Origin: a virus
DNA length: 30,771 nucleotides
Strand: one strand, 5' to 3'
Virus record (IMG/VR): IMGVR_UViG_3300028840_005054
Span: 1-30,771 of that record
Numbering within the stretch: position 1 is the first letter of the stretch; the number at the start of each line of letters is the position of its first letter. Made by a program: the position numbers and the translations under genes. This document shows positions 23,510 through 30,771 of the stretch, piece by piece. Under the pieces are notes generated by a model. The model had not been told where the DNA came from and did not search any database. It saw nothing but the letters and a program-made list of their open reading frames with translations.

Positions 23510-23580
23510 CTTTTGTTGTGGTAACAACCGTTAACGAGCAACTAACCCTTTAGCTTCTTCCATGAGGGAAGGGCTTCATG
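23510..23580. other. Possible degenerate copy of the terL-upstream element
   Basis: Shares three blocks in order with the element at 10542: CTTTTGTTGTG (23510-23520; 10540-10550), CGAGYAACTAA (23535-23545; 10574-10584) and GCTTCATG (23573-23580; 10624-10631). Spacing is shorter. A GTTGT/ACAAC hairpin is also present. It lies in an 85-base gap inside the otherwise tightly packed head module. Chance similarity cannot be excluded. Confidence 0.3.
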
Positions 23581-24198
23581 ACAATCGGATCAGAGATCAC
23601 GAGTATGCTGGCAGGTGTGGGGGCGGCGTACACGATTGTACGCGATGCCGGAAACATATCCGGTGAATACGCGACTTACCGCCATACTTCCCAGGCCACA
23701 AAGCCGATCACGCTGGAGCATTTCAAGAGGGCCAGGATAGCATATAACACCTCCGCTGAGGCTGGGGATGTCATCGAGTTTGACGTGAGTACCGAACGGT
23801 TTCTCGTCACAAATATGCTCCCAAAGATATTTGAAGGAAACCTGGCGTGGTACGATTCCATCCTCTATAAGTGCAATGTCAACAGCGGCGAACTCATGCG
23901 GCCAAGCGGTGAAGTGAGAGACCCCAACACTTACCTGAAGGAGACACAGTGGCAAAGCGTCAAGGATAACTGTGATGCAATGCAGGTGGCGGCCCTATAC
24001 GGAAACGAGCTGGAGGATGAACAAGAGCTGGCCCTGTTGGGCCTATCCAAAAATGAGGTCTATCTGCCTCATTCATATGGGGCTCAAGTGCTCGACCGGT
24101 GGAAACCTGCATCCGGAGAATACTACCAGGTGAGCATAGTGGAAACGCGCCGGTTTCCTAATATAGACGTGTTAACCGTGGAGGAAGATCATAGATAA
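23578..24198 (+). CDS. Neck/head-closure-like protein
   Basis: 206 residues starting MTIGSEITSMLAGVG. Beta-rich part (ISGEYATYRHTSQATKPI, EAGDVIEFDVSTERFLVTNM) is followed by a region with LPHSYGAQVLDRW. Such patterns occur in phage neck proteins (head closure). GAGGGAAGGG lies upstream. Last probable virion gene before the carbohydrate cassette. The next gene starts about 20 bases later. Confidence 0.5.
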   Translation: MTIGSEITSMLAGVGAAYTIVRDAGNISGEYATYRHTSQATKPITLEHFKRARIAYNTSAEAGDVIEFDVSTERFLVTNMLPKIFEGNLAWYDSILYKCNVNSGELMRPSGEVRDPNTYLKETQWQSVKDNCDAMQVAALYGNELEDEQELALLGLSKNEVYLPHSYGAQVLDRWKPASGEYYQVSIVETRRFPNIDVLTVEEDHR

Positions 24199-24217
24199 AC
24201 ACCCATTGGAGGTGAAA

Positions 24218-26269
24218 GTGAAAAAGAAAGTTCTATTCGTGGGCCTGCATCCACATAGCGGTATAGGGAATGGAAATATGATGTCCGCTATTACATCCCA
24301 GGTGGATACCGAAAAGTATGAGTTCTCCTGCTTTTGTGCCGAAAACGTCGATCCAATCGGAATTGCTTTCGACCCTCTCCCCTATACCCTTATAGGCGCT
24401 ACATCACGAAACGATTACTGGGGCAAGGCACGTCTGATAAGCCTTCTCCAGCGATTGGACCTGGACATTGTGTGTTTTGTTGGGATCGATATCTGGCAGT
24501 ATTATGAAATTTGGAAGAACATTATCCAATTACGTGATTCCAGAAAATTTAAGATCGTATATATCTTCCCATACGATGTGCAAATGATCAGGTTGGATTG
24601 GGTCAAGTGGATAAACGATTGCGATATGCCGTGTGTTTACTCCCAATACGGGTTTGACACACTGAAAGATCATGTTCCGAACCTGCGGTACTTTCGGCCT
24701 CCGCTTCTGAACAGCGAGAAATTCATGAGGCTTGAAAACCGGAATGCGGTGAGAAAAACACTTTTTCCAACGGTTCCGAGTGACAACCTGGTCTTTGGAT
24801 ATGTTGGCGTGAACTGCGTAAGGAAGGCCCCGGAGCGATTGCTGAAGGCGTTTACCGAAGCTAAAAAGCAATATCCGAAGATGAATCTTTACATGCATAC
24901 AAGGATTGACGGGTATCACAACTTGAGGCAACTCGCCAAGGATTTTGGGGCGCGGTCTGGTGATTTGATCGTGAAGGTTCCGGGGACGTACAATATAGAC
25001 AAAATGGTTGGTCTGTATAATGCCATGGACTGCTTGGTAAACTGCTCGATGCAAGAAGGGCTATCGTGGACCCCACTGGAAGCCATGCTGTGCGAAACGC
25101 CTTGCATTCTGACGGATACGACAGCTCAAACGGAGTTGGGACTGGGCGTTGCCGAAATGGTGCCATGCAACGACGATGCCTTTGTCCCCATGGTAACGGA
25201 AGGGGGAGAGTCTGAAATCGAGGCGAAGGCACCCCGCGTTGCGGATATCAGGAGGGCCATATTGAGGGTTGCCAGGGATCCTGAGTTGAGAAAGGGCATG
25301 GCCGAAAGGGGGCTTGAGAGGGCCAAAGAATGGGTTGCCGGCGTTGACGATATCAACGATGTTTTCAGCGACATTGTGAACCAAAAACCAAAGCCGAAAA
25401 TACAGAAGGTGTTGTTCGCCCAGCATTCATCGGCCGGAGATGTCCTCATGACAACCCAGTGCCTTAAGGGGATTAAAGAGAGACATCCCAACATGAAGTT
25501 GACCTACATGACCCAGTCTATTTACACCGATATCGTTGAGGGAAATCCGTACATAGACGAAATCATTGACTGGGATTACCAGCTGTTGAACAGGTATCAG
25601 GTTGTTTACTCCCCTCATGAGGATCACATTCTGCCGGGCGGTTTCAATAATCTGGATGTCAAACTTTACTCCATGTACCCGTATTTCTGCAAGGTGGAGG
25701 CGGATGAGATATTTATCAAGCCTGAAATGCCAGACCTGAAGATGTTTGGAGATTTATTCTGGAAAGCCGATCCAGACAGAGATGTTGGAGCATATGGATA
25801 TAACGATTTCATCGTAGTACACACAACCGGAGGAAGCCGGATGTACCGATCGTATCCTCACATGGATATTGTCCTGAAGGGGATCGGTCTTCCAATCGTC
25901 CAGTTAGGCGGTGCCTCAGATATCAGGTGTAAATCAGATCTGGATCTGTGTGGAAAACTGACCTTTAGGGAGAGTGCATGGGTCATGAAGCACGCTAAGG
26001 CTGCCGTTGTGATTGACAGCTTTCTGTCCCATTTGGCCGGTGCTGTTGGGACCGATGCCGTATGTCTGTATGGCCCGGCGCCTGCGAGAGTGGTTGGCCC
26101 CAGGGCGCAGTACGGAGCCAGGATCATCAATCTTCAACCGGATATGCTGGCCGTGTGCAAAACCATGAGTCACTGTTGGGGAACCAACCCGCAATGCACT
26201 TCGCCATGCATCCACTCAATCTCACCGTTGAAAGTGAGAAAAGCTTTGGAGGAACTATTAAATGGTTGA
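24218..26269 (+). CDS. GT4-GT9 bifunctional glycosyltransferase fusion
   Basis: 683 residues. The first half (to about 395) is GT-B GT4-like: FGYVGVNCVRKAPERLLKAF and LVNCSMQEGLSWTPLEAMLC with the usual EGLSW-P-EA signature. The second half (from about 400) is GT9 heptosyltransferase-like: VLFAQHSSAGDVLMTT, NPYIDEIIDWD, then QLGGASD and VIDSFLSHLAGAVGT. It likely transfers two sugars or has one inactive half. GTG start at 24218 has GGAGGTGA five bases upstream. First gene of the cassette; the next overlaps it by eight bases. Acceptor unknown. Confidence 0.8.
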   Translation: MKKKVLFVGLHPHSGIGNGNMMSAITSQVDTEKYEFSCFCAENVDPIGIAFDPLPYTLIGATSRNDYWGKARLISLLQRLDLDIVCFVGIDIWQYYEIWKNIIQLRDSRKFKIVYIFPYDVQMIRLDWVKWINDCDMPCVYSQYGFDTLKDHVPNLRYFRPPLLNSEKFMRLENRNAVRKTLFPTVPSDNLVFGYVGVNCVRKAPERLLKAFTEAKKQYPKMNLYMHTRIDGYHNLRQLAKDFGARSGDLIVKVPGTYNIDKMVGLYNAMDCLVNCSMQEGLSWTPLEAMLCETPCILTDTTAQTELGLGVAEMVPCNDDAFVPMVTEGGESEIEAKAPRVADIRRAILRVARDPELRKGMAERGLERAKEWVAGVDDINDVFSDIVNQKPKPKIQKVLFAQHSSAGDVLMTTQCLKGIKERHPNMKLTYMTQSIYTDIVEGNPYIDEIIDWDYQLLNRYQVVYSPHEDHILPGGFNNLDVKLYSMYPYFCKVEADEIFIKPEMPDLKMFGDLFWKADPDRDVGAYGYNDFIVVHTTGGSRMYRSYPHMDIVLKGIGLPIVQLGGASDIRCKSDLDLCGKLTFRESAWVMKHAKAAVVIDSFLSHLAGAVGTDAVCLYGPAPARVVGPRAQYGARIINLQPDMLAVCKTMSHCWGTNPQCTSPCIHSISPLKVRKALEELLNG

Positions 26270-26471
26270 TTGGAAAGATTACAATAATATCTGGCTTGGT
26301 GACAGCGAAGTAGGCCAGGCAGAAGCCAAGAAAGCACTCTCAGAACTGATTGAGAGGTGTAAGATCGTAAGAATTTCATCCAAAGATGATTTTGCCCCAA
26401 ACCCAATTGAACCCCACACGAAGTTTACGGGGAAACGTTACGTCTTTTTGGAGGTACTGGAACCATGCTGA
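26262..26471 (+). CDS. Small hypothetical protein in the glycosyltransferase cassette
   Basis: 69 residues starting MVDWKDYNNIWLGDS. Overlaps both neighbours (8 bases left, 7 bases right). GGAGGA lies upstream. No recognised domain. Cassette membership suggests a partner or adaptor for glycan chemistry. Confidence 0.5.
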   Translation: MVDWKDYNNIWLGDSEVGQAEAKKALSELIERCKIVRISSKDDFAPNPIEPHTKFTGKRYVFLEVLEPC

Positions 26472-27205
26472 TTGGAATGAAGGGACTCGATGAGGAAAAA
26501 ATGGTCAAGCCCGTCATTGGGGACATCCATGACGAGCCATGGGTAAGCCGGATCATTGTGATCGATGGTTGGAGTTCAGACGATACCGTCATTGAATTGA
26601 AGGAGTTCCCAAAAGTCGAGGTTTATTCCCACAAGTGGGAGAAATGGTTTCATGCCCAGGAGATCATTCAGTCGAATATCCTGCTCCAGTATATTCCTCT
26701 TGGGGAGATCTTTTTCATCCTTGATTTTGACGAACAGTGCTCTCCTGAACTGAAGGTGTTGCTTGCCGATATCGACAAAAACGGTATGCCGGACGATGTG
26801 GACTGCGTTCATGTATCCCGGAAATCCTATGAGCTTATGAGGTTCGATGATTCACCGTTTGCTATGCCCGACCCTGATACCGGATTCTGGATCAAGTCTC
26901 ACCAGATTGGCCAGTACCCCGATTTTCAACTCAGGATTATTCGGCGGAAACTGGGGATGCAATGGGTCAACTCCCCTCATCATGTCATGTGGGGGTTTGA
27001 GGAGGGCCTATGGACCAACAGGAACATCGAGGCTGACCTGATACACTACCATGGCAAAGAGGATGCCAGGGACAGATACGGCATTGAGCGTCAATGGCTG
27101 AGACATCAAGCCCGAAGGAAGGAATTGGGCCTGGAGGCAGATGTTTTCGAGTGCGATCCAAAACCAGAGATGGCCCGGTACGCTGATCCGGAGTATTGGA
27201 GGTAA
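26465..27205 (+). CDS. GT2-like glycosyltransferase
   Basis: 246 residues. VSRIIVIDGWSSDDTV and FFILDFDEQCSPEL match the nucleotide-sugar and DxD-like metal motifs of GT-A family 2 enzymes (DFDEQ replaces the usual DxD). FEEGLWTNRNIEADLIHYHGK near the C-terminus resembles the acceptor part. The start overlaps the previous gene. Lacks membrane helices, so it is probably cytoplasmic. Confidence 0.75.
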   Translation: MLIGMKGLDEEKMVKPVIGDIHDEPWVSRIIVIDGWSSDDTVIELKEFPKVEVYSHKWEKWFHAQEIIQSNILLQYIPLGEIFFILDFDEQCSPELKVLLADIDKNGMPDDVDCVHVSRKSYELMRFDDSPFAMPDPDTGFWIKSHQIGQYPDFQLRIIRRKLGMQWVNSPHHVMWGFEEGLWTNRNIEADLIHYHGKEDARDRYGIERQWLRHQARRKELGLEADVFECDPKPEMARYADPEYWR

Positions 27206-27209
27206 TCCT

Positions 27210-27401
27210 ATGAAATTTGCAACCGGAGGTGTTGTCCCTGAAGTTGATAAGGCCGAAATACTCCAATCCATCATATTGGAACGAGGGACTGTTTTTGTTC
27301 CAAGGTCTACCCTGTCTAAATATGGGGAGGTGTTCCTCAAGAAACTCAATGGTGGAGACCCTGAAATTGTTGTGATTGATGAGGAAGGAAACGCTAAATG
27401 A
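27210..27401 (+). CDS. Small GG-motif protein with tail-protein-like sequence
   Basis: 63 residues starting MKFATGGVVPEVDK. RGTVFVPRSTLSKYGEVFLKKLNGG resembles, from memory, the GG-x-TPGEFV-type motif at the end of some phage tail-tape or fibre proteins, here as a free small protein. TTGGAGG lies upstream; the ATG is fixed at 27210 because earlier starts lack an SD. Stop overlaps the radical SAM start (AAATGA). Confidence 0.5.
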   Translation: MKFATGGVVPEVDKAEILQSIILERGTVFVPRSTLSKYGEVFLKKLNGGDPEIVVIDEEGNAK

Positions 27402-28252
27402 AGCCCATTTATGAAATGTATATCTGCAACATCGACATTACGAACTACTGCAATATCGGGTGTATCTATTGTTCGAGGCATATCCGACACGTCCGGAAAG
27501 ATCAGCGGTATCACATGAGCCTTGGGGATTTCAGGAAGGCCCTCGAATCCCTGGTGGATTGGCCCGGGCAGATCGGAATCAGCGGCGGGGAACCGACCCT
27601 GCACCCTGAATTCGATGGAATCTGCGAGATCATACGGCAATTCCCGCGGCCTGCAGGAAAGCAATACCAGCTTTTTACCGCGTGCGGTCCCCGATATGAG
27701 AAATTCAAAGAGATGTGCAGGGGCACCTTCTGCTGTATCCACGAAAATCCGCATGATGATATGCAGAAGGAAATATGTCTACATCAGCCCTCCCTCGTAT
27801 CAGTTGGGGATGTTGTCAAAAGCAAAGTCCTCCAGGAGAAGCTGATCGATGACTGCTGGGTGCAGGCGAATTGGGCACCCATTGTGAACTCGAAAGGCGC
27901 TTTCTTCTGCGAAATAGCCGGGGCGTTCGACATCATCCTCGATGGTCCAGGGGGATGGCCAGTTGAGCCCGGATGGTGGAACAAGACGCCGGATGAGTTT
28001 AGGGATCAGAGAGACCGGTATTGCCACAAATGCGGTATGCCCGTCCCGCTGAAAAGGCAACTTTTAAATGACGATATGGAGTGGATCTCGGAAGGCCTAT
28101 TGAGCGAGTTCGAAGACAAAGGATTACCCGGTACAAAGAGGATGAGGCCGTTTGCAAGAACCCTCATGAACAGGGAGATTGAAAAGAACAGGGAGACCTG
28201 GGACCCCGGCAACTATCGTCAGGATTTGAGAAAAGACAAGTGGCAAACATGA
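27398..28252 (+). CDS. Radical SAM enzyme
   Basis: 284 residues. CNIGCIYC (C18, C22, C25) is the CxxxCxxC cluster motif, and GISGGEPTLHP is the GGE motif binding SAM. Additional Cys (C-terminal FFCEIAG and YCHKCGMP) suggest an auxiliary cluster (SPASM/twitch type). Such enzymes perform radical chemistry, often modifying sugars or peptides. Its place between glycosyltransferases and methyltransferases suggests glycan or virion-protein modification. Strictly needs an iron-sulphur supply, pointing to an anaerobic or microaerobic host as a weak inference. Confidence 0.85.
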   Translation: MKPIYEMYICNIDITNYCNIGCIYCSRHIRHVRKDQRYHMSLGDFRKALESLVDWPGQIGISGGEPTLHPEFDGICEIIRQFPRPAGKQYQLFTACGPRYEKFKEMCRGTFCCIHENPHDDMQKEICLHQPSLVSVGDVVKSKVLQEKLIDDCWVQANWAPIVNSKGAFFCEIAGAFDIILDGPGGWPVEPGWWNKTPDEFRDQRDRYCHKCGMPVPLKRQLLNDDMEWISEGLLSEFEDKGLPGTKRMRPFARTLMNREIEKNRETWDPGNYRQDLRKDKWQT

Positions 28253-28776
28253 GAAAGAACTTTTACGAGGTGTTCGGGTACACAAACCCCATGGAATGCA
28301 TGACGCTACAAAGATTCGGCTTAAACGGATCGTGCCTTGAGATTGGGGCGTTCTACGGGAAGTCCACGGTGGCCATGGCGGAGGTGGCCATGATCGTCTA
28401 TACAGTGGATACCTTTAAGTCGGATAAGATGGGAGAACGACAACTGGATGTTATAACGACCTACGACCAATTCATCCAGAACATTAAGGGTTACGACAAT
28501 ATCGTTATTGTGGAAGGTATGTCCTATGACGTTGTTCCAAAGATCCAATTGAAGTTTGACCTTGTGTTCTTGGATGGGCTTCACACATATGAAAACACGG
28601 CCATGGATATCAGGATATGCTGGCCGAAACTAAAGCGCGGTGGAACAATGGCCCTTCACGACTATGGGTTCTATAAACACCCCGGGTGCAAAGAAGCGTT
28701 CAATGAGCTGCTCGGGGAACCAGAGGGAATCCAAGACACGGTAGCGTGGGTTACCAAAAGGAGAACGTCCCTGTGA
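28249..28776 (+). CDS. Class I SAM-dependent methyltransferase
   Basis: About 175 residues. SCLEIGAFYGKSTVAMAE is motif I. FDLVFLDGLHTYENTAMDI and LKRGGTMALHDYGFYKHPG match the small Methyltransf_24-like phage enzymes, with the DGLH motif near the active site. Alternative GTG start at 28240; the ATG overlaps the radical SAM stop (ATGA). The target could be a sugar or a peptide; not deducible. Confidence 0.75.
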   Translation: MRKNFYEVFGYTNPMECMTLQRFGLNGSCLEIGAFYGKSTVAMAEVAMIVYTVDTFKSDKMGERQLDVITTYDQFIQNIKGYDNIVIVEGMSYDVVPKIQLKFDLVFLDGLHTYENTAMDIRICWPKLKRGGTMALHDYGFYKHPGCKEAFNELLGEPEGIQDTVAWVTKRRTSL

Positions 28777-29513
28777 AAATCTCAGTTATAACGGCATGGG
28801 GAAGCGAACCGCAGTTAGCACCCTACTTCTGCAGGCACTATGCCTATGCCGATGAGATTCTTGTCCTAATGGGACCAGGGGAATGTGAGGAAACAATCGA
28901 GATCCTATCGAAGTTCCCGAATACGCACTATCGTCTGATCGAATATCCCGATGGTAAATGGGATATGTACCGCAAACAGAAAGAGTTGTCGTGGGCGGCG
29001 CATAACGAAGCTCAGGGGGAGTGGGTTATTCTGGTGGATGCCGATGAATTCGTGTTTCCGATGGCCGGAGATAAGATCCCCATAATTGATCCGCGAGTGT
29101 TCCTTGGGATGGTCAATGATGGAAACGTTCTGTGCGCGTTCATGTGGCACGTTTACCGGAATGTCGAAGACACGGATTTGGATCCTGAAAGGGCGCCGCT
29201 GTTTCAACGGCGGCATGGTGATCCAGAGATAGAGCATCATTACATCAAACCGATTGTGGTTAAGCCAAATGAGAGCCATATCGAATGGCACATCGGAGCC
29301 CATAGATATTTTGATAACGAACACCTTAAAGTGTCGAGCAAGCGATTCGCGGGAGTTCACTGGCACTGGGCCGATGCTGACATAGCCATTGCGAGACATA
29401 ATATGACGGCAGGTAGGATAATCTCTAAGCAGCAATGGTTGACCGATCCAATAGACGAAAACGTTATCCGTGCAAGGTGTGACGCACACAGGAACGATCC
29501 GAGGTTGTTCTGA
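28773..29513 (+). CDS. GT2-like glycosyltransferase
   Basis: 246 residues starting MKISVITAWGSEPQL. WVILVDADEFVFP holds the DAD metal motif of GT-A enzymes; ADEILVLMGPGECEETI precedes it. C-terminal HIGAHRYFDNEHLKVSSKRFAGVHWHW resembles the acceptor end. GTG start chosen for AAAGGAG ten bases upstream. Overlaps the previous gene by four bases, so it is part of one operon. Confidence 0.75.
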   Translation: MKISVITAWGSEPQLAPYFCRHYAYADEILVLMGPGECEETIEILSKFPNTHYRLIEYPDGKWDMYRKQKELSWAAHNEAQGEWVILVDADEFVFPMAGDKIPIIDPRVFLGMVNDGNVLCAFMWHVYRNVEDTDLDPERAPLFQRRHGDPEIEHHYIKPIVVKPNESHIEWHIGAHRYFDNEHLKVSSKRFAGVHWHWADADIAIARHNMTAGRIISKQQWLTDPIDENVIRARCDAHRNDPRLF

Positions 29514-29514
29514 C

Positions 29515-29991
29515 ATGAAATTAGATTATAGCGTAAAATGCACAAATGACGAATGTGATTGGGATGGAAATTCGAGCGATTGTAAAGGCCTTGATAATCG
29601 TAACTGCCCAAAATGTAATTCCATTGTTAAAGAACAGACAGAGAAAGAGGCTATACCATGGAGAAAGCAAGGCCTATGGATAGAACCAGATACGCTTTTA
29701 GAGTCCTCCTGCATCATAATATGGGCGCAAAGAATTGATATTAAAACCGGCTCTTTCATGCCATGGACAGAAATAGCATGCATGCCAATAAGCGAAGAAG
29801 CTTTAAAGATAATCAAAAAAAGTGCTGTGGCTGGAACCTATATTACTTGCGAACGCCCCTGGAGAGATCACTGGGGAATTTGCCATCATGAATGGGTGGA
29901 GACAAAACAAGATGTGTTCAAATGCACAAAATGCGGAGTGTTTTGTGAGGATGCTATTGTTGTGAAAAAAATAAAAGAGTATTTGGAGTGA
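29515..29991 (+). CDS. A/T-rich zinc-ribbon protein, possibly recently acquired
   Basis: 158 residues starting MKLDYSVKCTNDECDW. Cys pairs at CTNDEC, CPKC (about 32-35) and a C-terminal CTKCGVFC suggest two zinc ribbons, with a central IIIWAQRIDIKTGSFMPW beta region. Its codons are visibly richer in A/T than the neighbouring GT and methyltransferase genes. It starts two bases after the previous stop, ATG fixed by position. Function unknown. Confidence 0.6.
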   Translation: MKLDYSVKCTNDECDWDGNSSDCKGLDNRNCPKCNSIVKEQTEKEAIPWRKQGLWIEPDTLLESSCIIIWAQRIDIKTGSFMPWTEIACMPISEEALKIIKKSAVAGTYITCERPWRDHWGICHHEWVETKQDVFKCTKCGVFCEDAIVVKKIKEYLE

Positions 29992-29998
29992 AGATTGA

Positions 29999-30523
29999 AT
30001 GATCGAACAGCTTTACAAAGAACGTTGCGAAAAAGTAACGGACATTAACCAGCACCTCCCCCTTTTAAGGGAGCTGGCAGAATCCGTCAATCATGTGACG
30101 GAGTTTGGCGTCAGGTTCGGCAACTCAACCGTTGCATTAGCCGCGGCCCAGCCAATGATGCTGGTATCCTATGATATCGAACCGATTCCGAAAGACCTTG
30201 AGGCTAAGATCGTGGCGGGGATGCCAAGGTTTGGATTCCGGTTTATCCAGGCAAACGTGCTTGAGGTTGAGATTGAGCCAACAGACATGCTGTTTATCGA
30301 CAGCCACCACACGTACAAACAGCTCAAAGAGGAATTGAGGCTTCATTCTGGAAAGGTGGCCAAGATCATTGCGTTGCACGACACGGAATTTTTCGCAAAG
30401 GTCGGACAGGACGGATCAACCCCAGGCCTGTGGCAGGCGGTAGAGGAATTCATGGCTGGAGGTAAATTTACCAACATGGACCATTACAGCAACAACAACG
30501 GCTTAACGGTGCTTTGGCGATGA
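29999..30523 (+). CDS. SAM-dependent methyltransferase-like protein
   Basis: 174 residues starting MIEQLYKERCEKVTD. TEFGVRFGNSTVALA is motif I; PTDMLFIDSHHTYKQLKEEL and IIALHDTEF correspond to the later motifs. Same family type as the upstream methyltransferase at 28249. Stop overlaps the next start (ATGA). Confidence 0.7.
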   Translation: MIEQLYKERCEKVTDINQHLPLLRELAESVNHVTEFGVRFGNSTVALAAAQPMMLVSYDIEPIPKDLEAKIVAGMPRFGFRFIQANVLEVEIEPTDMLFIDSHHTYKQLKEELRLHSGKVAKIIALHDTEFFAKVGQDGSTPGLWQAVEEFMAGGKFTNMDHYSNNNGLTVLWR

Positions 30524-30771
30524 AACTGATTGAAGCGGCACAACAGAGAGAGAAAGGTCAGATCCTCAGATGGACACATTATTTTGAGGCCTATGACTTC
30601 CACTTTCAAGGACTGAAGCCCAAGAGACTCCTTGAGATTGGCGTCATGGGTGGAGGGTCCCTATGGATGTGGAAACGGTACTTCCCGGGTGCGGAAATCG
30701 TTGGGGTTGATATCGATGAGAAGTGCCGGCAATGGGAGGATGAGGTCAAGGGGGTCAAGGTTTTTGTCGGT
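30520..30771 (+). CDS. Methyltransferase-like protein (partial, cut by window end)
   Basis: At least 84 residues, no stop in the window. MKLIEAAQQREKGQILRW is followed by LLEIGVMGGGSLWMWKRYFP and VGVDIDEKC, SAM-binding motifs I and II of class I enzymes, of the type of glycosyl-O-methyltransferases or cephalosporin-hydroxylase relatives. Coupled to the previous gene by ATGA. Confidence 0.65.
   Translation, partial: MKLIEAAQQREKGQILRWTHYFEAYDFHFQGLKPKRLLEIGVMGGGSLWMWKRYFPGAEIVGVDIDEKCRQWEDEVKGVKVFVG

Noticed and set aside
27008-27754. 248-codon minus-strand open frame
   Set aside because: Antisense to the GT2 and radical SAM genes, which have conserved motifs.

Overview
The window is part of a tailed double-stranded DNA bacteriophage (Caudoviricetes) or an integrated or plasmid-like prophage. 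The evidence is a recognisable late module in order: large terminase, portal, prohead protease/scaffold, decoration-like protein, major capsid protein, fibre proteins and connectors. Genes are tightly packed with strong GGAGG-type ribosome binding sites and many ATGA or TAATG overlaps. Most small proteins cannot be named. The two fibre-like proteins carry Sec-type signal peptides and GC is middling. The host is probably an environmental bacterium, but the sequence does not identify it. No tRNA, integrase, CRISPR array or transposase was seen.

Layout. (1) 1-2940, read leftwards: an orphan ParB-like gene with its own terminator, a small zinc-ribbon protein, two or three micro-ORFs, and about 600 bases (2051-2654) without a credible gene but rich in strong inverted repeats, a candidate large structured RNA. 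(2) 2941-4122, rightwards: a consensus sigma70 promoter, a sigma-factor-like regulator and a strong terminator. (3) 4123-4784: non-coding, with low-complexity sequence, two tandem 24-bp dyad repeats and a second consensus promoter. (4) 4785-9855: a run of small genes (zinc ribbons, short secreted or membrane proteins, a tandem paralogue pair, a winged-helix-like protein). It is interrupted at 6272-6710 by a cluster of four 23-bp dyads that looks like an operator or replication-initiator array. (5) 9983-24198: the head module, including a 198-base structured RNA (or terminal-repeat element) directly before the large terminase, and a protease/scaffold gene with what look like nested internal starts. 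(6) 24218-30771 (end): a cassette of glycosyltransferases, a radical SAM enzyme and methyltransferase-like proteins. It continues past the window.

How it may work together. The sigma-like protein and the ParB-like protein are the likely regulators or maintenance factors, and the dyad clusters are candidate binding sites. The head module builds and fills the capsid. The two exported LamG or fibre-type proteins and the carbohydrate cassette suggest surface or virion glycan chemistry, which is inference. The most unusual signals are the two non-coding structured regions, the nested starts in the protease gene, the dyad arrays, and the dense set of sub-60-residue membrane peptides.
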